Shown here: positions 1-8,387 of the stretch, piece after piece | How the letters are laid out: each line of letters opens with the position of its first letter | How positions within the stretch are numbered: position 1 is the stretch's first letter | Assembly: GCA_049317725.1 (NCBI GenBank) | Contig: JBMOHS010000010.1 | Location: 1-40,791 of the forward strand | Source: CAIOZW01 sp049317725 | GTDB taxonomy: Bacteria > Acidobacteriota > Blastocatellia > RBC074 | Direction of reading: 5' to 3' | Length of the DNA stretch: 40,791 nucleotides | The notes under the pieces: generated by a model | Told to the model about the DNA's origin: nothing | Databases searched by the model: none | Seen by the model: the letters and a program-made list of their open reading frames with translations, nothing else | Made by a program: the position numbers and the translations under genes

Positions 1-46
1 CCCAGGGTTGCACCCTGGGCTGGTATGCGGCGCCCCGTTGGGGCGC
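1..46. repeat. Two adjacent short palindromes, REP-like
   Basis: Two perfect hairpins lie back to back. Bases 1-8 pair with 12-19 (CCCAGGGT/ACCCTGGG, 3-nt loop) and bases 30-36 pair with 40-46 (GCGCCCC/GGGGCGC, loop GTT). Closely spaced GC-rich hairpins of this layout are typical of dispersed intergenic REP-type elements mobilised by Y1 (RAYT) transposases. No transposase is visible here and the window starts inside the element, so its left edge is unknown. The open frames reading through it look spurious. Confidence 0.45.
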
Positions 47-269
47 TGGCTACAACGCCCCCTTTTCTGGCACGAAATGTCCAAGGTCCAGTCGTCCGAT
101 TCCCGGAGAGACCGGCTGATTGTATCACTCTCCACCTCTGTCCTCTCCCCTCGTTGTGTGGGCCTGTCCCGATCCCCGTTCGAGAGAGGCTCTGTGGTAT
201 CCTCTGATTTGCTCTCCGTCTCGTCGAGGGGAGTGTCAGGCGGAAGAGAAAGCCAGCAGGAAGAGCAGG

Positions 270-857
270 ATGAACGAGAGCCGAGAAACAAAGATTGAAC
301 GCATGGTCGAAGAGAGCCGGCTGGCCAAGGCCAGCTTCTGGGCGACCGAGACCCCGGCGGTGATCGCCGCGGCCGAGCGGATCATCGAAGCGATACGCCA
401 GGGAGGCAAGCTGCTCATCTGCGGCAATGGCGGGTCGGCCGCCGATGCCCAGCACATGGCTGCCGAGCTGGCCTTCCAGATGGGTCGTGAGCGCCGCGCC
501 CTCCCGGCGCTGGCTCTGACGACCGATAGCTCCCTTCTAACGGCGATCAGCAACGATCGGTCATTCGACTTCGTCTTTGCCCGACAGTTGCAGGCCATCG
601 GCCGACCCGGCGATGTCGTCCTCCTCATCTCGACGAGCGGCAACTCCCCAAACATTCTCGAAGCCGCCCAGGTCGCCCGCTCCATGGGGATGGTGACCAT
701 TGCCCTGCTCGGGGCTGGCGGTGGCCGCGTCGGCTCCCAAGTGGACCAGGCCCTGATCGTCCCGCACGGGGAGACTCCCCGAATCCAGGAGGTCCATCTG
801 ATGGTCGAGCATATCCTCTGCCAACTGATCGAGGATGATCTCTGTCCACCCGATTGA
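270..857 (+). CDS. gmhA: D-sedoheptulose 7-phosphate isomerase (phosphoheptose isomerase)
   Basis: This 195-aa cytoplasmic SIS-domain enzyme matches GmhA in length (about 192 aa in E. coli). GmhA converts sedoheptulose 7-phosphate to glycero-manno-heptose 7-phosphate, the first step of ADP-heptose synthesis for LPS core. The phosphate-binding loop CGNGGSAADAQ (51-61) and the second SIS motif STSGNSPN (121-128) are present. Expected zinc ligands are H62, E66, Q173 and H181, the last two in QEVHLMVEH; they fall one residue from the positions known in Burkholderia GmhA. The ATG at 270 was chosen because AGGAAG lies 6 nt upstream; the open frame extends to 120 but its N-terminal 50 residues look unrelated. 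It is followed after 57 bp by the deoxyhypusine-synthase-like gene. Confidence 0.93.
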   Translation: MNESRETKIERMVEESRLAKASFWATETPAVIAAAERIIEAIRQGGKLLICGNGGSAADAQHMAAELAFQMGRERRALPALALTTDSSLLTAISNDRSFDFVFARQLQAIGRPGDVVLLISTSGNSPNILEAAQVARSMGMVTIALLGAGGGRVGSQVDQALIVPHGETPRIQEVHLMVEHILCQLIEDDLCPPD

Positions 858-914
858 TCCCCCGTCCCTGGCTGGGCAACCGCGAAAAGAAGACGCAAGA
901 AGGAAAGGGAACCC

Positions 915-1895
915 ATGTCGATCTATCATCGACAACCCGTCGATCTCTCAGGATTGCGGACCTACCCGCTCGCCTCCCGTCCGAGCAAAGTGACCGTGCA
1001 GGACTTTGCGCAGCCCCTCGCCGTGGAGGACGCGCGACAGATGCACCGCTGGCTCGACTCCTTGCCCCATCTGCTGGCGGCAGACACCCTGCGGGCAGTT
1101 GGTGCCTCGATCGAGGCGGCCCGGTCGCAAAACCGTGCCATCCTTTGGGGCATCGGCGGCCACGTCGTCAAGACAGGTTTGGCTCCTCTGCTGATCGATC
1201 TGATGCGGCGCGGCTTCGTCAGCGCGATCGCCACCAATGGCTCGGGGATCATTCACGATTTCGAGATCGCGCTCTGCGGCTGGACGTCGGAAGATGTCGA
1301 CTCGGTATTGGGGACAGGAGACTTCGGCATGGCCGACGAGACGGGCCGCTGGCTCAACGAGGCGATTGCCCGGGGTGTTCCGGAGGATTGTGGCGTCGGT
1401 GAGTCCGTTGGACGATGGCTGGTTGAGCGGAACCCACCCTTCGCGGCGATGTCATTTCTGCACGAGGCCTATCGCCTGCGGATTCCAGTGACCGCCCACT
1501 TGACGATCGGTGCCGACATCATCCACCTTCACCCGCAGGCCGATGGAGCGGCCCTCGGAGCAGCGACACATCGCGACTTCCGGCTCTTCACTGCCTTGGT
1601 TCGGGAACTCGATGACGGAGGTGTCTATCTCAATCTCGGATCGGCCGTGACTCTGCCGGAGATCTTCCTCAAGGCGGTGACAGTGGTGCGCAATCTGGGC
1701 CATTCGCTCCAGAACTTCACCACCGCGAACTTCGACTTCCTCCAGCACTATCGTCCACTGACCAATGTCGTACGGCGACCGGTGGCCCACGGAGCAGGGA
1801 AAGGGTACAGCCTGACAGGGCACCACGAGATCCTGATTCCCCTTCTCGCGGCATTGCTGGTGGGTGCCGATCCGTCTGGCAGACCGCTGGCGTGA
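915..1895 (+). CDS. Deoxyhypusine synthase-like protein, function unknown
   Basis: This 326-aa predicted cytoplasmic protein starts at an ATG with AGGAAAGGGA just upstream. Residues 78-121 (GIGGHVVKTG..., DLMRRGFVSAIATNGSGIIHDFE) follow the pattern of the N-terminal Rossmann-like core of bacterial deoxyhypusine-synthase homologues: a Gly-rich loop, a dL..rG.V.ai.tnGa signature and HD.E. Further well-formed motifs are GTGDFGMADETG (133-144), IGADIIHLHPQADGAA (198-213), TTANFDF (269-275) and TGHHEI (301-306). The Lys-containing GGGV.KH active-site loop of true eukaryotic/archaeal enzymes is not visible; the corresponding stretch reads LNLGSAVTLPE. Modification of eIF5A is therefore unlikely and the substrate is unknown. 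Position behind gmhA suggests co-transcription, but does not prove a role in heptose metabolism. Confidence 0.7.
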   Translation: MSIYHRQPVDLSGLRTYPLASRPSKVTVQDFAQPLAVEDARQMHRWLDSLPHLLAADTLRAVGASIEAARSQNRAILWGIGGHVVKTGLAPLLIDLMRRGFVSAIATNGSGIIHDFEIALCGWTSEDVDSVLGTGDFGMADETGRWLNEAIARGVPEDCGVGESVGRWLVERNPPFAAMSFLHEAYRLRIPVTAHLTIGADIIHLHPQADGAALGAATHRDFRLFTALVRELDDGGVYLNLGSAVTLPEIFLKAVTVVRNLGHSLQNFTTANFDFLQHYRPLTNVVRRPVAHGAGKGYSLTGHHEILIPLLAALLVGADPSGRPLA

Positions 1896-1902
1896 GCTGG
1901 CC

Positions 1903-2823
1903 TCAGCGTCGCTGAATCCCCCGGTAGAGGTGGCCATTCTGATCGACGATCAGCGACTGGCGTTGATCGAGGGAGAGGTTGGTCGGCTCTTCCTCCCGCA
2001 GCAGGCGAAATCGATCCTGGTCTCCCAGTCGCAGAATCACCTGATCGAAGAGGGGCTTCTCCCATCCTTCCCTGCGCAGGGATTCCCAGAGGTCGAAGAA
2101 GAGGAGGGGCGTTCCCTCTCCGAGGGTGGCCAGCTTGACCTGGACCATCCGCTCGAGCAGTTGCGCCTGTTGCACCGAGTTGCCCGGCGGTGAGACCGCG
2201 GGCAGAGAGGAGGGCAGGGGCAGGTCAGAGGAGGGAGGGCTGGCGACCGCCGGGGAGGTCGTCATCATCCCGAGGGCGGCCTGTTCGATCTGCGCACGGG
2301 AAAGAGAGAGCTTGCCGGCGACCCGGCTGAGTGCATCCAGCAGGTACGGTTCTGGGTGGGGAGTCAGGCAGCTGTAGAGGGGAGATCGGGTTCCGAGCAG
2401 GGGAGGCCACTGGTGCAGTCGTTCCTCCCGCTGGAGCTGGCGGATCACCTCCAGTTGCAGACGCTCCGGGACGCCGCGCAGCGGGCTCTTCAATCGACGC
2501 TTCAACTCCGGCAGCGTCAACCAACGGGTAGCGAGCAGATCGAGGACGACCCCCCGCGTCAGCTCCTTCGGGCCCCGTGTCCAGTAACGCGGTGGATCTG
2601 CGGCACCGGGTGTCGCGTAGCGATAGGTCTTTCCGGCGGCGACTTGCCAGCGGAGCAGTTCTTCGACCCGATTCAGCGGAGGTCGCGAAGGGCCCGGCCA
2701 CTGGGCCTGGACTTTGCGTGCGCTCAACGGGTGCGGGGCCAATTCGAGGAGTCGATGAAGGGCCTCGTCCTCGATCATTTCTGGTGGGGTCGGCGGTGAT
2801 CCACTCTGCAGCTCTCTCGTCAT
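1903..2823 (-). CDS. Hypothetical protein with winged-helix-like segments
   Basis: This 306-aa protein is not recognised. The frame is open further upstream to a TTG at 2910, but the ATG at 2823 is preferred because GAGAG precedes it closely and the upstream residues look noncoding. It has two blocks of predicted helices rich in Leu and Arg (roughly 15-60 and 85-185, including ELTRGVVLDLLATRWLTLPE). These could be winged-helix-type folds. A Pro/Ser/Ala linker (about 188-218) follows, then a C-terminal helical block with a short strand-like tail. There is no signal peptide or membrane segment. It converges with the preceding gene, with stops 7 bp apart, and diverges from the inositol-phosphatase gene. 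A DNA-binding or regulatory role is only a guess. Confidence 0.6.
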   Translation of the reverse strand: MTRELQSGSPPTPPEMIEDEALHRLLELAPHPLSARKVQAQWPGPSRPPLNRVEELLRWQVAAGKTYRYATPGAADPPRYWTRGPKELTRGVVLDLLATRWLTLPELKRRLKSPLRGVPERLQLEVIRQLQREERLHQWPPLLGTRSPLYSCLTPHPEPYLLDALSRVAGKLSLSRAQIEQAALGMMTTSPAVASPPSSDLPLPSSLPAVSPPGNSVQQAQLLERMVQVKLATLGEGTPLLFFDLWESLRREGWEKPLFDQVILRLGDQDRFRLLREEEPTNLSLDQRQSLIVDQNGHLYRGIQRR

Positions 2824-2890
2824 CGCTCTCTCGACTGCCCTCCTGGTGACTCCTCTCTGGTGATCGATCCAATCGATCCAGAAGATAGCA

Positions 2891-2919
2891 TTGACCTCGA
2901 AGCGAGGCAAACTTATAGT
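2891..2919 (+). promoter_or_regulatory. Candidate sigma70-type promoter for the suhB-nadK-rhomboid-polA run
   Basis: TTGACC (2891-2896) is separated by 17 bp from TATAGT (2914-2919), a near-consensus -35/-10 pair. It lies about 115 bp upstream of the inositol-phosphatase start, in the divergent gap shared with the - strand hypothetical gene. Confidence 0.5.
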
Positions 2920-3033
2920 TCTCCGGCGGATGGGGGAGACGGCCCGCCGCCACGGGGTCAGACCTGGGCAGCCGGCACGCGACCGCGAGGCTCTTCCGTT
3001 TCTCGGTCTTGGTCAGTGGGAGAAGCGATTCCG

Positions 3034-3816
3034 ATGACAATTTTTGACTTGGCGATCCGTGCGGCCCGGGAGGCTGGTGCCATTTTACAGGACTACTCGG
3101 CCCGGGGATTTCAGATCTCCACCAAAGGCCGAATTGATCTTGTCACCGAGGCTGACTTGGCGAGCGAAGCCCATATTACCGCTCTCATCCGCGAGCACTT
3201 TCCGACCCATTCCGTGCTGGCCGAGGAGGCTGGTGGGGAGAGGGCGTCCCACGCCTCGGGAGAGTATACCTGGATCATCGATCCGCTCGATGGGACGACC
3301 AACTTCTCGCACGGGTTTCCCTGCTATGCCGTCTCGATCGGGGTCGAGCAGGGGGGGCGCCCCGAGGTGGGGGTGATCTATGACCCAACACGGGACGAAC
3401 TCTTCGCGGCCGAGCGGGGCCGGGGCGCTTGGTGCAACGACCGCCCTCTGCGAGTCTCGCGGATCGACCGGCTGGAGAAAGCACTGGTCGTCTCCGGGTT
3501 CCCCTACGATGTCCGCGAACGGATGGAGGCGTATCTGCCGGCGTGGCGCGCCTTTCTCTCCCACACACAGGGGGTGCGACGATTGGGGTCGGCCTCCCTC
3601 GACATGGCCTGTGTCGCCAGCGGGCGAATGGATGGGTTCTGGGAAGCAGGGCTGCACCCCTGGGATACGGCCGCCGGCTGGATCCTCATCGAAGAGGCGG
3701 GGGGAACTGTCACCCGGATGGACGGTACCCCCTACGACAACTTCTCTGGCAGCCTCCTCTGCTCCAATGGAGCGATCCACGAAGAGATGCTCGCCGTGCT
3801 GCGGACACTCCCCTGA
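3034..3816 (+). CDS. suhB: Inositol monophosphatase family protein
   Basis: This 260-aa protein belongs to the Mg-dependent, Li-sensitive phosphatase superfamily, which hydrolyses inositol 1-phosphate or related sugar phosphates. SuhB in enterobacteria also has a role in rRNA transcription. Metal-site motifs are complete: LAEEAGG (62-68), WIIDPLDGTTNF (80-91, with D83, D86, G87, T88) and HPWDTAAG (208-215, with D211). Length is typical of the family. The start at 3034 is supported by GGGAGAAG about 7 nt upstream; the frame extends further back without homology. It heads a + strand run with nadK (56-bp gap), rhomboid and polA. Family membership is secure but the exact substrate is not. Confidence 0.9.
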   Translation: MTIFDLAIRAAREAGAILQDYSARGFQISTKGRIDLVTEADLASEAHITALIREHFPTHSVLAEEAGGERASHASGEYTWIIDPLDGTTNFSHGFPCYAVSIGVEQGGRPEVGVIYDPTRDELFAAERGRGAWCNDRPLRVSRIDRLEKALVVSGFPYDVRERMEAYLPAWRAFLSHTQGVRRLGSASLDMACVASGRMDGFWEAGLHPWDTAAGWILIEEAGGTVTRMDGTPYDNFSGSLLCSNGAIHEEMLAVLRTLP

Positions 3817-3872
3817 GCGGGCGGGATCGTCCGGAGTGGAGGGGGAGCAGCGTAGGCGTAAAGGAAGGGCGC

Positions 3873-4742
3873 TTGACGGCATTTCCACACAAGCGAATGG
3901 GGGTCCTCGTCGGACCGCGTAAGCCGGAGGCCTTGCAGGTAGGCATTGATCTGCTTGCCTGGTGTCAGTCCCAGGGGATCGAGTTGCTGGCCGCTGGAGA
4001 TCTCGCGGAACGAATCGGATGCCCCCAGCTTGCCGAGGTCGATGGTCGGCTGGTCGAGCCGATCGACCTCCTCGTCGTTCTTGGAGGGGATGGGACGATG
4101 CTCGCCGCCGCCCGCCTGGTCGGCGATCAGCCTACCCCTGTTCTCGGCGTCAACTTTGGTTGGTTGGGATATCTCACCGAATACGCCCTCGCGGAGCTCT
4201 TCCCAACGCTCGAACTGTTGCGGACAGGAGCCTATTCGATCGACCATCGGATGATGATCGATATCGGGCTCCACCGGGAGGGCGAAAGGATCGAGTCGCA
4301 TACCGCGCTCAATGAAGCGGCAATCAATGGAGCCCCCGCCAGGATCACCAAGTTCGATTGCTTTATCGATGGCTCGATGGTGACCACCTTTCGGGCCGAT
4401 GGGATGATCGTTGCGACCGCGACGGGATCGACTGCCTACTCGCTCTCAGCGGGGGGGCCGATTGTTCACCCGGCGGTGCCAGCCATCCTCTTGACCCCGA
4501 TCTGTCCGCACATGTTGACCAATCGACCCGTGGTTCTTCCCGGGGCCAGTCGCATCGAACTCGTCTTTCCAGGCGTCAAGGATCAACTGTTGATGACCAT
4601 CGATGGCCAGCGAGTCATCGATCTGCAATCGAACGACCGGGTCAGCATCGAGCGAAGCGCCAAGACCTTTCGCCTCATCAGCCCGGTCAACCACAACTAT
4701 TTTCACGTCCTTCGGACCAAGCTGAAGTGGGGAGGAAGGTAG
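3873..4742 (+). CDS. nadK: NAD kinase
   Basis: This 289-aa cytoplasmic enzyme phosphorylates NAD to NADP using ATP or polyphosphate; the E. coli protein is 292 aa. It shows the family signature GGDGTML (71-77, catalytic D73), the ligand-binding LNEAAIN (146-152), and TATGSTAYSLSAGGPIVHP (182-200) in the C-terminal beta domain. The start is a TTG at 3873, chosen because AAGGAAGGG ends about 4 nt upstream. The ATG at 3897 lacks a ribosome-binding site and would trim the first eight residues. The gene ends 3 bp before the rhomboid start, so the two are probably translationally coupled. Confidence 0.92.
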   Translation: MTAFPHKRMGVLVGPRKPEALQVGIDLLAWCQSQGIELLAAGDLAERIGCPQLAEVDGRLVEPIDLLVVLGGDGTMLAAARLVGDQPTPVLGVNFGWLGYLTEYALAELFPTLELLRTGAYSIDHRMMIDIGLHREGERIESHTALNEAAINGAPARITKFDCFIDGSMVTTFRADGMIVATATGSTAYSLSAGGPIVHPAVPAILLTPICPHMLTNRPVVLPGASRIELVFPGVKDQLLMTIDGQRVIDLQSNDRVSIERSAKTFRLISPVNHNYFHVLRTKLKWGGR

Positions 4743-4745
4743 GCT

Positions 4746-5474
4746 ATGCTCTTCCCGATTGGAGATGACAACCAGGATCGCCAGAGCGTCCCCGTGATCA
4801 CCTGGATGATGCTTCTCGGCAACCTGCTGGTCTTCTTCTATCAGCTCGCCAACCCGACCTTCATCTATGGATACAGTGTCGTGCCGGCGGAGATCACGGG
4901 GGGGATCGATCTGGTGGGGGAGTTTCCCATCGGGGGGCACTCCCTGCGCCTGGAGCCAGGACCCCTTCCGGTCTACTTGACGCTCTTCAGCGCGATGTTC
5001 ATGCACGGGGACTGGGGTCATTTGATCGGCAATCTCGTCTACCTCTGGATCTTTGGGGATAATGTCGAAGACCGGATGGGGCCGGGCCGCTTCCTGGTCT
5101 TCTACCTTCTCTGCGGGCTGCTCGCCAGTGCCACGCACATCTATTTTGGTCCCCAGTCGAGGATCCCCTCGCTCGGGGCCTCGGGCGCGATTGCTGGGGT
5201 GCTTGGGGCCTACCTGGTCCTCTTCCCGCACCGTCGGGTGCGCGTCTTTCAGTTCGGTCGGATTGTCGAGATGCCGGCCCTACTCGTCATTGGCTTCTGG
5301 GGCCTGCTCCAGTTTCTGAGCGGGTTTGGGTCGTTGGCCAATGCCGGGGAGACGGGAGGAGTTGCCTATCTCGCCCACGTCGGGGGATTCGTGGCCGGGG
5401 TTGTGTTGGTCTTTGTCTTTCGTCGCCCGGCCCGAGTTTCCGGACATCGTCGCCGGAGTGGAGGGTGGGAGTAG
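4746..5474 (+). CDS. Rhomboid family intramembrane serine protease
   Basis: This 242-aa polytopic inner-membrane protein probably cleaves transmembrane substrates. The catalytic Ser lies in SLGASGA (142-148, S146) and the catalytic His in AHVGGFVAG (210-218, H211). The oxyanion/loop motif MHGDWGHLIGN (86-96, with H87, H92 and N96) precedes them. Hydrophobic segments at about 18-34, 75-86, 93-105, 115-131, 143-160, 176-192 and 205-224 fit a rhomboid core. The C-terminus is short and Arg-rich. GGAGGAAGG overlaps the end of nadK 6 nt before the ATG. The substrate cannot be read from context. Confidence 0.9.
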   Translation: MLFPIGDDNQDRQSVPVITWMMLLGNLLVFFYQLANPTFIYGYSVVPAEITGGIDLVGEFPIGGHSLRLEPGPLPVYLTLFSAMFMHGDWGHLIGNLVYLWIFGDNVEDRMGPGRFLVFYLLCGLLASATHIYFGPQSRIPSLGASGAIAGVLGAYLVLFPHRRVRVFQFGRIVEMPALLVIGFWGLLQFLSGFGSLANAGETGGVAYLAHVGGFVAGVVLVFVFRRPARVSGHRRRSGGWE

Positions 5475-5536
5475 CGTGTGCCCGGACCGGTGTCTGGAGG
5501 AGAAGCCGGGAAAAGAACCGAACGGGAGGGCCAGAG

Positions 5537-7291
5537 ATGGAAGCAGAGCGGTACAAGTTGGTCACGCACCCCGACGATGTCGTGCGGATGGTCGAATCGC
5601 TCCGCCAAGAGCCCCGGCTCGGCCTGGACACGGAGACGACCGGTCTCGATCCCTACCGCGGCCGCCTGCGCCTTCTGCAACTCGCCTCCCCGACCACCAC
5701 CTGGATCCTCGACTGCTTCCAGTTGACCCGCGATCACCTGCGCCCTCTGCAGCAGCTCCTCGAGGCGGGGCCCTTACTGATTGCCCACAATGCCAAGTTC
5801 GATGGCAAATTCATCCACCACCACCTCGGTCTTCAGCTCGGGCCGATCTTCGACACCTATCTCGGCAGCGTGTTGGCCAGTGCGGGTCGGGAAGGGGACC
5901 GTCACGGATTGGAGCCGGTCGTCGCCCGCTACCTCCACCAGACCCTCAACAAGGACGCCCAGTTGAGCGACTGGTCAGGCCCGTTGACCGAGAATCAACT
6001 GGAATATGCCGCGCGCGACGCGGCGACCCTGCTTCCCCTTCACACGGCGATCGCGGAGCGCCTCGATGATCTCGATCTCCTTGTCGTGGCCGATCTCGAA
6101 TTTGAGTGTGTCATGCCGATTGCCCGGATGGAGTTGGCGGGGGTTCACCTCGACGTCCCCGCCTGGGAGCGGCTTCTCGCCGGGATGCGTCTTGCCCAGG
6201 AGCGCGTCGCCGGATTGCTGCAGGAGGCCCTCAGCGCGGGTTCGCCACAACTGAGCCTCTTCGGGCAGCCGGAGCCGATCAATCTCGACAGTCCCGCACA
6301 GGTCCGTGATGCCCTCGCGCGGATCGGCTTGGATGTCGAAGACACCAAGGAGTCCCGCTTGCATCAACTGGCGGAGGAGCACGCCGTGGTGGCGCATCTG
6401 CTCGAATACCGCCACCTCAGCAAGAACCTCTCGGCCTTTGGCGAGAACATTCTCGGAATGGTCCACCCGGTGACAGGTCGGCTCCATCCCGATTTTCGGC
6501 AGATCGGCACTCCGACGGGCCGCATCACCTCGGCCTCACCCAGCTTGCAGCAGATTCCGCACACGGCCGACTACCGCTCCTGTTTTCGCGCTCCCGCCGG
6601 GAGGAAGCTGGTCATCGCCGACTACTCCCAGATCGAGATGCGCATCCTCGCAGACTTTTCGCGGGATGCCGCCCTCCTCGCCGCCTTCGACCGGGGGATC
6701 GATCTCCACCGGGAGACGGCGGCGCAGATGTTTGGGCTGACCGTCGATCAGGTCACCCAGCGACAGCGGGAGTATGCCAAGGGGCTCAACTATGGACTGA
6801 TGTACGGCATGGGAGCCGAGGGGCTGGCGAGTCGTCTCGACGCCGGGATCGTCGAGGCAAACGCCTTGATCGAGCGCTACTTTGCCGCCTATCCGGCCGT
6901 CGCTCGTTGGCTGGAGGAGGCCGGGAGCCGCGCGGTCGAGGAGGGTCGCGCACGGACCGCCTCCGGGCGTCTCTGGATCTTCTCCCACGACATCGCGGAT
7001 CCGGCGCAAGAGGCCGCCCTCCGTCGCGTCGGCAAGAATGCGCCCATTCAGGGAACGGCCTCCGATCTCTTCAAGCGCGCGCTGCGGCTTCTGGATGACT
7101 CGCTGGCCGGTGCCGATGCCCAGCTCGTCAACTGCATTCACGATGAGCTGGTCTTCGAGGTCGAGGCGTCGATTGCGGAGGAGGTCGAGCAGATTGTCGC
7201 CCAACGGATGGTTGAGGCCGCCCGGGAGTTTCTCCGTCGTGTTCCGGTGGAAGTTGACGCGGTCGTTGCCGACGCCTGGGTTCGGAAGTAG
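5537..7291 (+). CDS. polA: Family-A DNA polymerase with 3'-5' exonuclease, no 5' nuclease
   Basis: This 584-aa protein lacks the roughly 300-aa 5'-3' exonuclease domain of classical Pol I, as do Aquifex-type and some viral family-A enzymes. The DnaQ-like proofreading domain is intact: DTETTGLD (31-38, D31/E33), HNAKFDG (84-90, D89) and YAARD (157-161, D161). The polymerase domain has motif A ADYSQIEMR (361-369, D362), motif B QREYAKGLNYGLMYG (410-424, R411, K415, Y419) and motif C IHDELVF (534-540, H535/D536). Y419 occupies the position of E. coli F762 and Taq F667. The ATG at 5537 is preceded by GGGAGGG; the frame is open to a GTG at 5465. It is probably a repair or gap-filling polymerase. 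A separate 5' nuclease or second Pol I elsewhere in the genome would be expected. Confidence 0.93.
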   Translation: MEAERYKLVTHPDDVVRMVESLRQEPRLGLDTETTGLDPYRGRLRLLQLASPTTTWILDCFQLTRDHLRPLQQLLEAGPLLIAHNAKFDGKFIHHHLGLQLGPIFDTYLGSVLASAGREGDRHGLEPVVARYLHQTLNKDAQLSDWSGPLTENQLEYAARDAATLLPLHTAIAERLDDLDLLVVADLEFECVMPIARMELAGVHLDVPAWERLLAGMRLAQERVAGLLQEALSAGSPQLSLFGQPEPINLDSPAQVRDALARIGLDVEDTKESRLHQLAEEHAVVAHLLEYRHLSKNLSAFGENILGMVHPVTGRLHPDFRQIGTPTGRITSASPSLQQIPHTADYRSCFRAPAGRKLVIADYSQIEMRILADFSRDAALLAAFDRGIDLHRETAAQMFGLTVDQVTQRQREYAKGLNYGLMYGMGAEGLASRLDAGIVEANALIERYFAAYPAVARWLEEAGSRAVEEGRARTASGRLWIFSHDIADPAQEAALRRVGKNAPIQGTASDLFKRALRLLDDSLAGADAQLVNCIHDELVFEVEASIAEEVEQIVAQRMVEAAREFLRRVPVEVDAVVADAWVRK

Positions 7292-7307
7292 CGTGGGGAG
7301 GGGGCCC

Positions 7308-8387
7308 TCAGGGCTCATTGCCCGCCTGCACGTCCCGGGCGAGGTACCCTCTTCGGGCTCGCACTTGTACCTCTCGCCCCAGCCGTGCGCGCGCGTCCGG
7401 AGTCAATTCGACTGCCAGCGCACGAAACTGGCCCGAGACCGTGCCTTCCAACCGCGGGGTGAACGCGAGGCTGTAGCGGTTGCGGAGGTTCTCGATCAAC
7501 CCGCCGAGCCGGGGTCGAATCTGGGCCGAGGTCGTGCGGGCCATCTCTCCCCCCGTCAGCTCGATGAATGGGTCGATCCGCATGGCCCGGCGATAGATAT
7601 CGCGGCCGTTCCCATTCCGCAGAAAGATCCGTTCGGTTCGACTCAACGCTCCCTCGACCACCAGCCCGCAGACCATCGCGCCAGAGGCGAGAATTTCGCG
7701 ACTGACCTCCGTTTCGCTCAGTCCGGAGAAGTGGGATTCCCAGGCGATGTTGTCGGTAATCACCAGAATGACCTTGCGCCCTGTCCACTGGCCCGCCTCC
7801 CGTACGTGTCTGGCCGCGGCCACCAGTCCGTGATAGAGAGACGTTCCCCGACCGATCCCCGCAGTCCGTTCGAGGTGTCCGATCCGATCGGCAACCAACT
7901 TCCGGTTGCGCGTGAAGTCCTGCAGTACCTGCGATTCGGAAGAGAAGGCGAGCAGGGCGACCTCGTCGGTCTCCTTCAATCGGCCAATTGCTTCGAGGGC
8001 GCCCTCGCGGATCTGGCTCAAGGCCGGGCTGACGCTTCCGCTCAGGTCGAGCAACAAGACGACCGAGAGGGTCAGGCGATCCTGGCTGAAATGGCTGATC
8101 GATTGGAGTTCGCCAGCTTCCCGCAGAAGGAAATCGCTGCGTTGCAGGTCACGGACCATCTCCCCCTTCTGGCGATCGATCACCTGGGCGTCGATCACCA
8201 CCAACTCTGTGCTGACCCGGATCGTCTCGGCCGGGACCGTCACCGGCAACCTCTCAGGGAGAACCTGCGCACCAATGGTCGACCCGAGGCTGACGAGCAT
8301 CGCGCCGAGCAGGGAGAGCTTCAGCGAGCTTTCGACTTGCCCAACGCTCGATCCAGATCGGATCCTTTTTGTTACGAAGCTCGCCAC
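7308..8387 (-). CDS. Exported VWFA-domain protein, Acidobacteriota type
   Basis: This 359-aa protein has a hydrophobic N-terminal segment (about 22-41) that looks like a signal peptide or anchor. A beta-rich segment of the pattern V.D.G..V.dL...DF.L.E.G..Q.I..F (about 60-100) follows, then a von Willebrand A domain with the metal-binding DLSGS (114-118) and TDN further on. This architecture matches the VWFA-related family expanded in Acidobacteriota. Such domains bind proteins through a bound divalent metal; the partner is unknown. The start is a GTG at 8387 with GGGAGAG about 8 nt upstream. It overlaps the end of the upstream O-antigen-ligase-like gene by 16 bp, implying coupling. It is the last gene of the sigma-factor cassette and converges on polA. 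Confidence 0.85.
   Translation of the reverse strand: MASFVTKRIRSGSSVGQVESSLKLSLLGAMLVSLGSTIGAQVLPERLPVTVPAETIRVSTELVVIDAQVIDRQKGEMVRDLQRSDFLLREAGELQSISHFSQDRLTLSVVLLLDLSGSVSPALSQIREGALEAIGRLKETDEVALLAFSSESQVLQDFTRNRKLVADRIGHLERTAGIGRGTSLYHGLVAAARHVREAGQWTGRKVILVITDNIAWESHFSGLSETEVSREILASGAMVCGLVVEGALSRTERIFLRNGNGRDIYRRAMRIDPFIELTGGEMARTTSAQIRPRLGGLIENLRNRYSLAFTPRLEGTVSGQFRALAVELTPDARARLGREVQVRARRGYLARDVQAGNEP

Noticed and set aside
8..298. 96-aa open frame at the window start
   Set aside because: It reads through the two palindromes and into gmhA in another frame; no family features or ribosome-binding site.
3429..3872. N-terminal extension of NAD kinase overlapping the inositol-phosphatase gene
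   Set aside because: It is out-of-frame shadow of the upstream gene; the SD-supported TTG at 3873 gives a normal-length NAD kinase.
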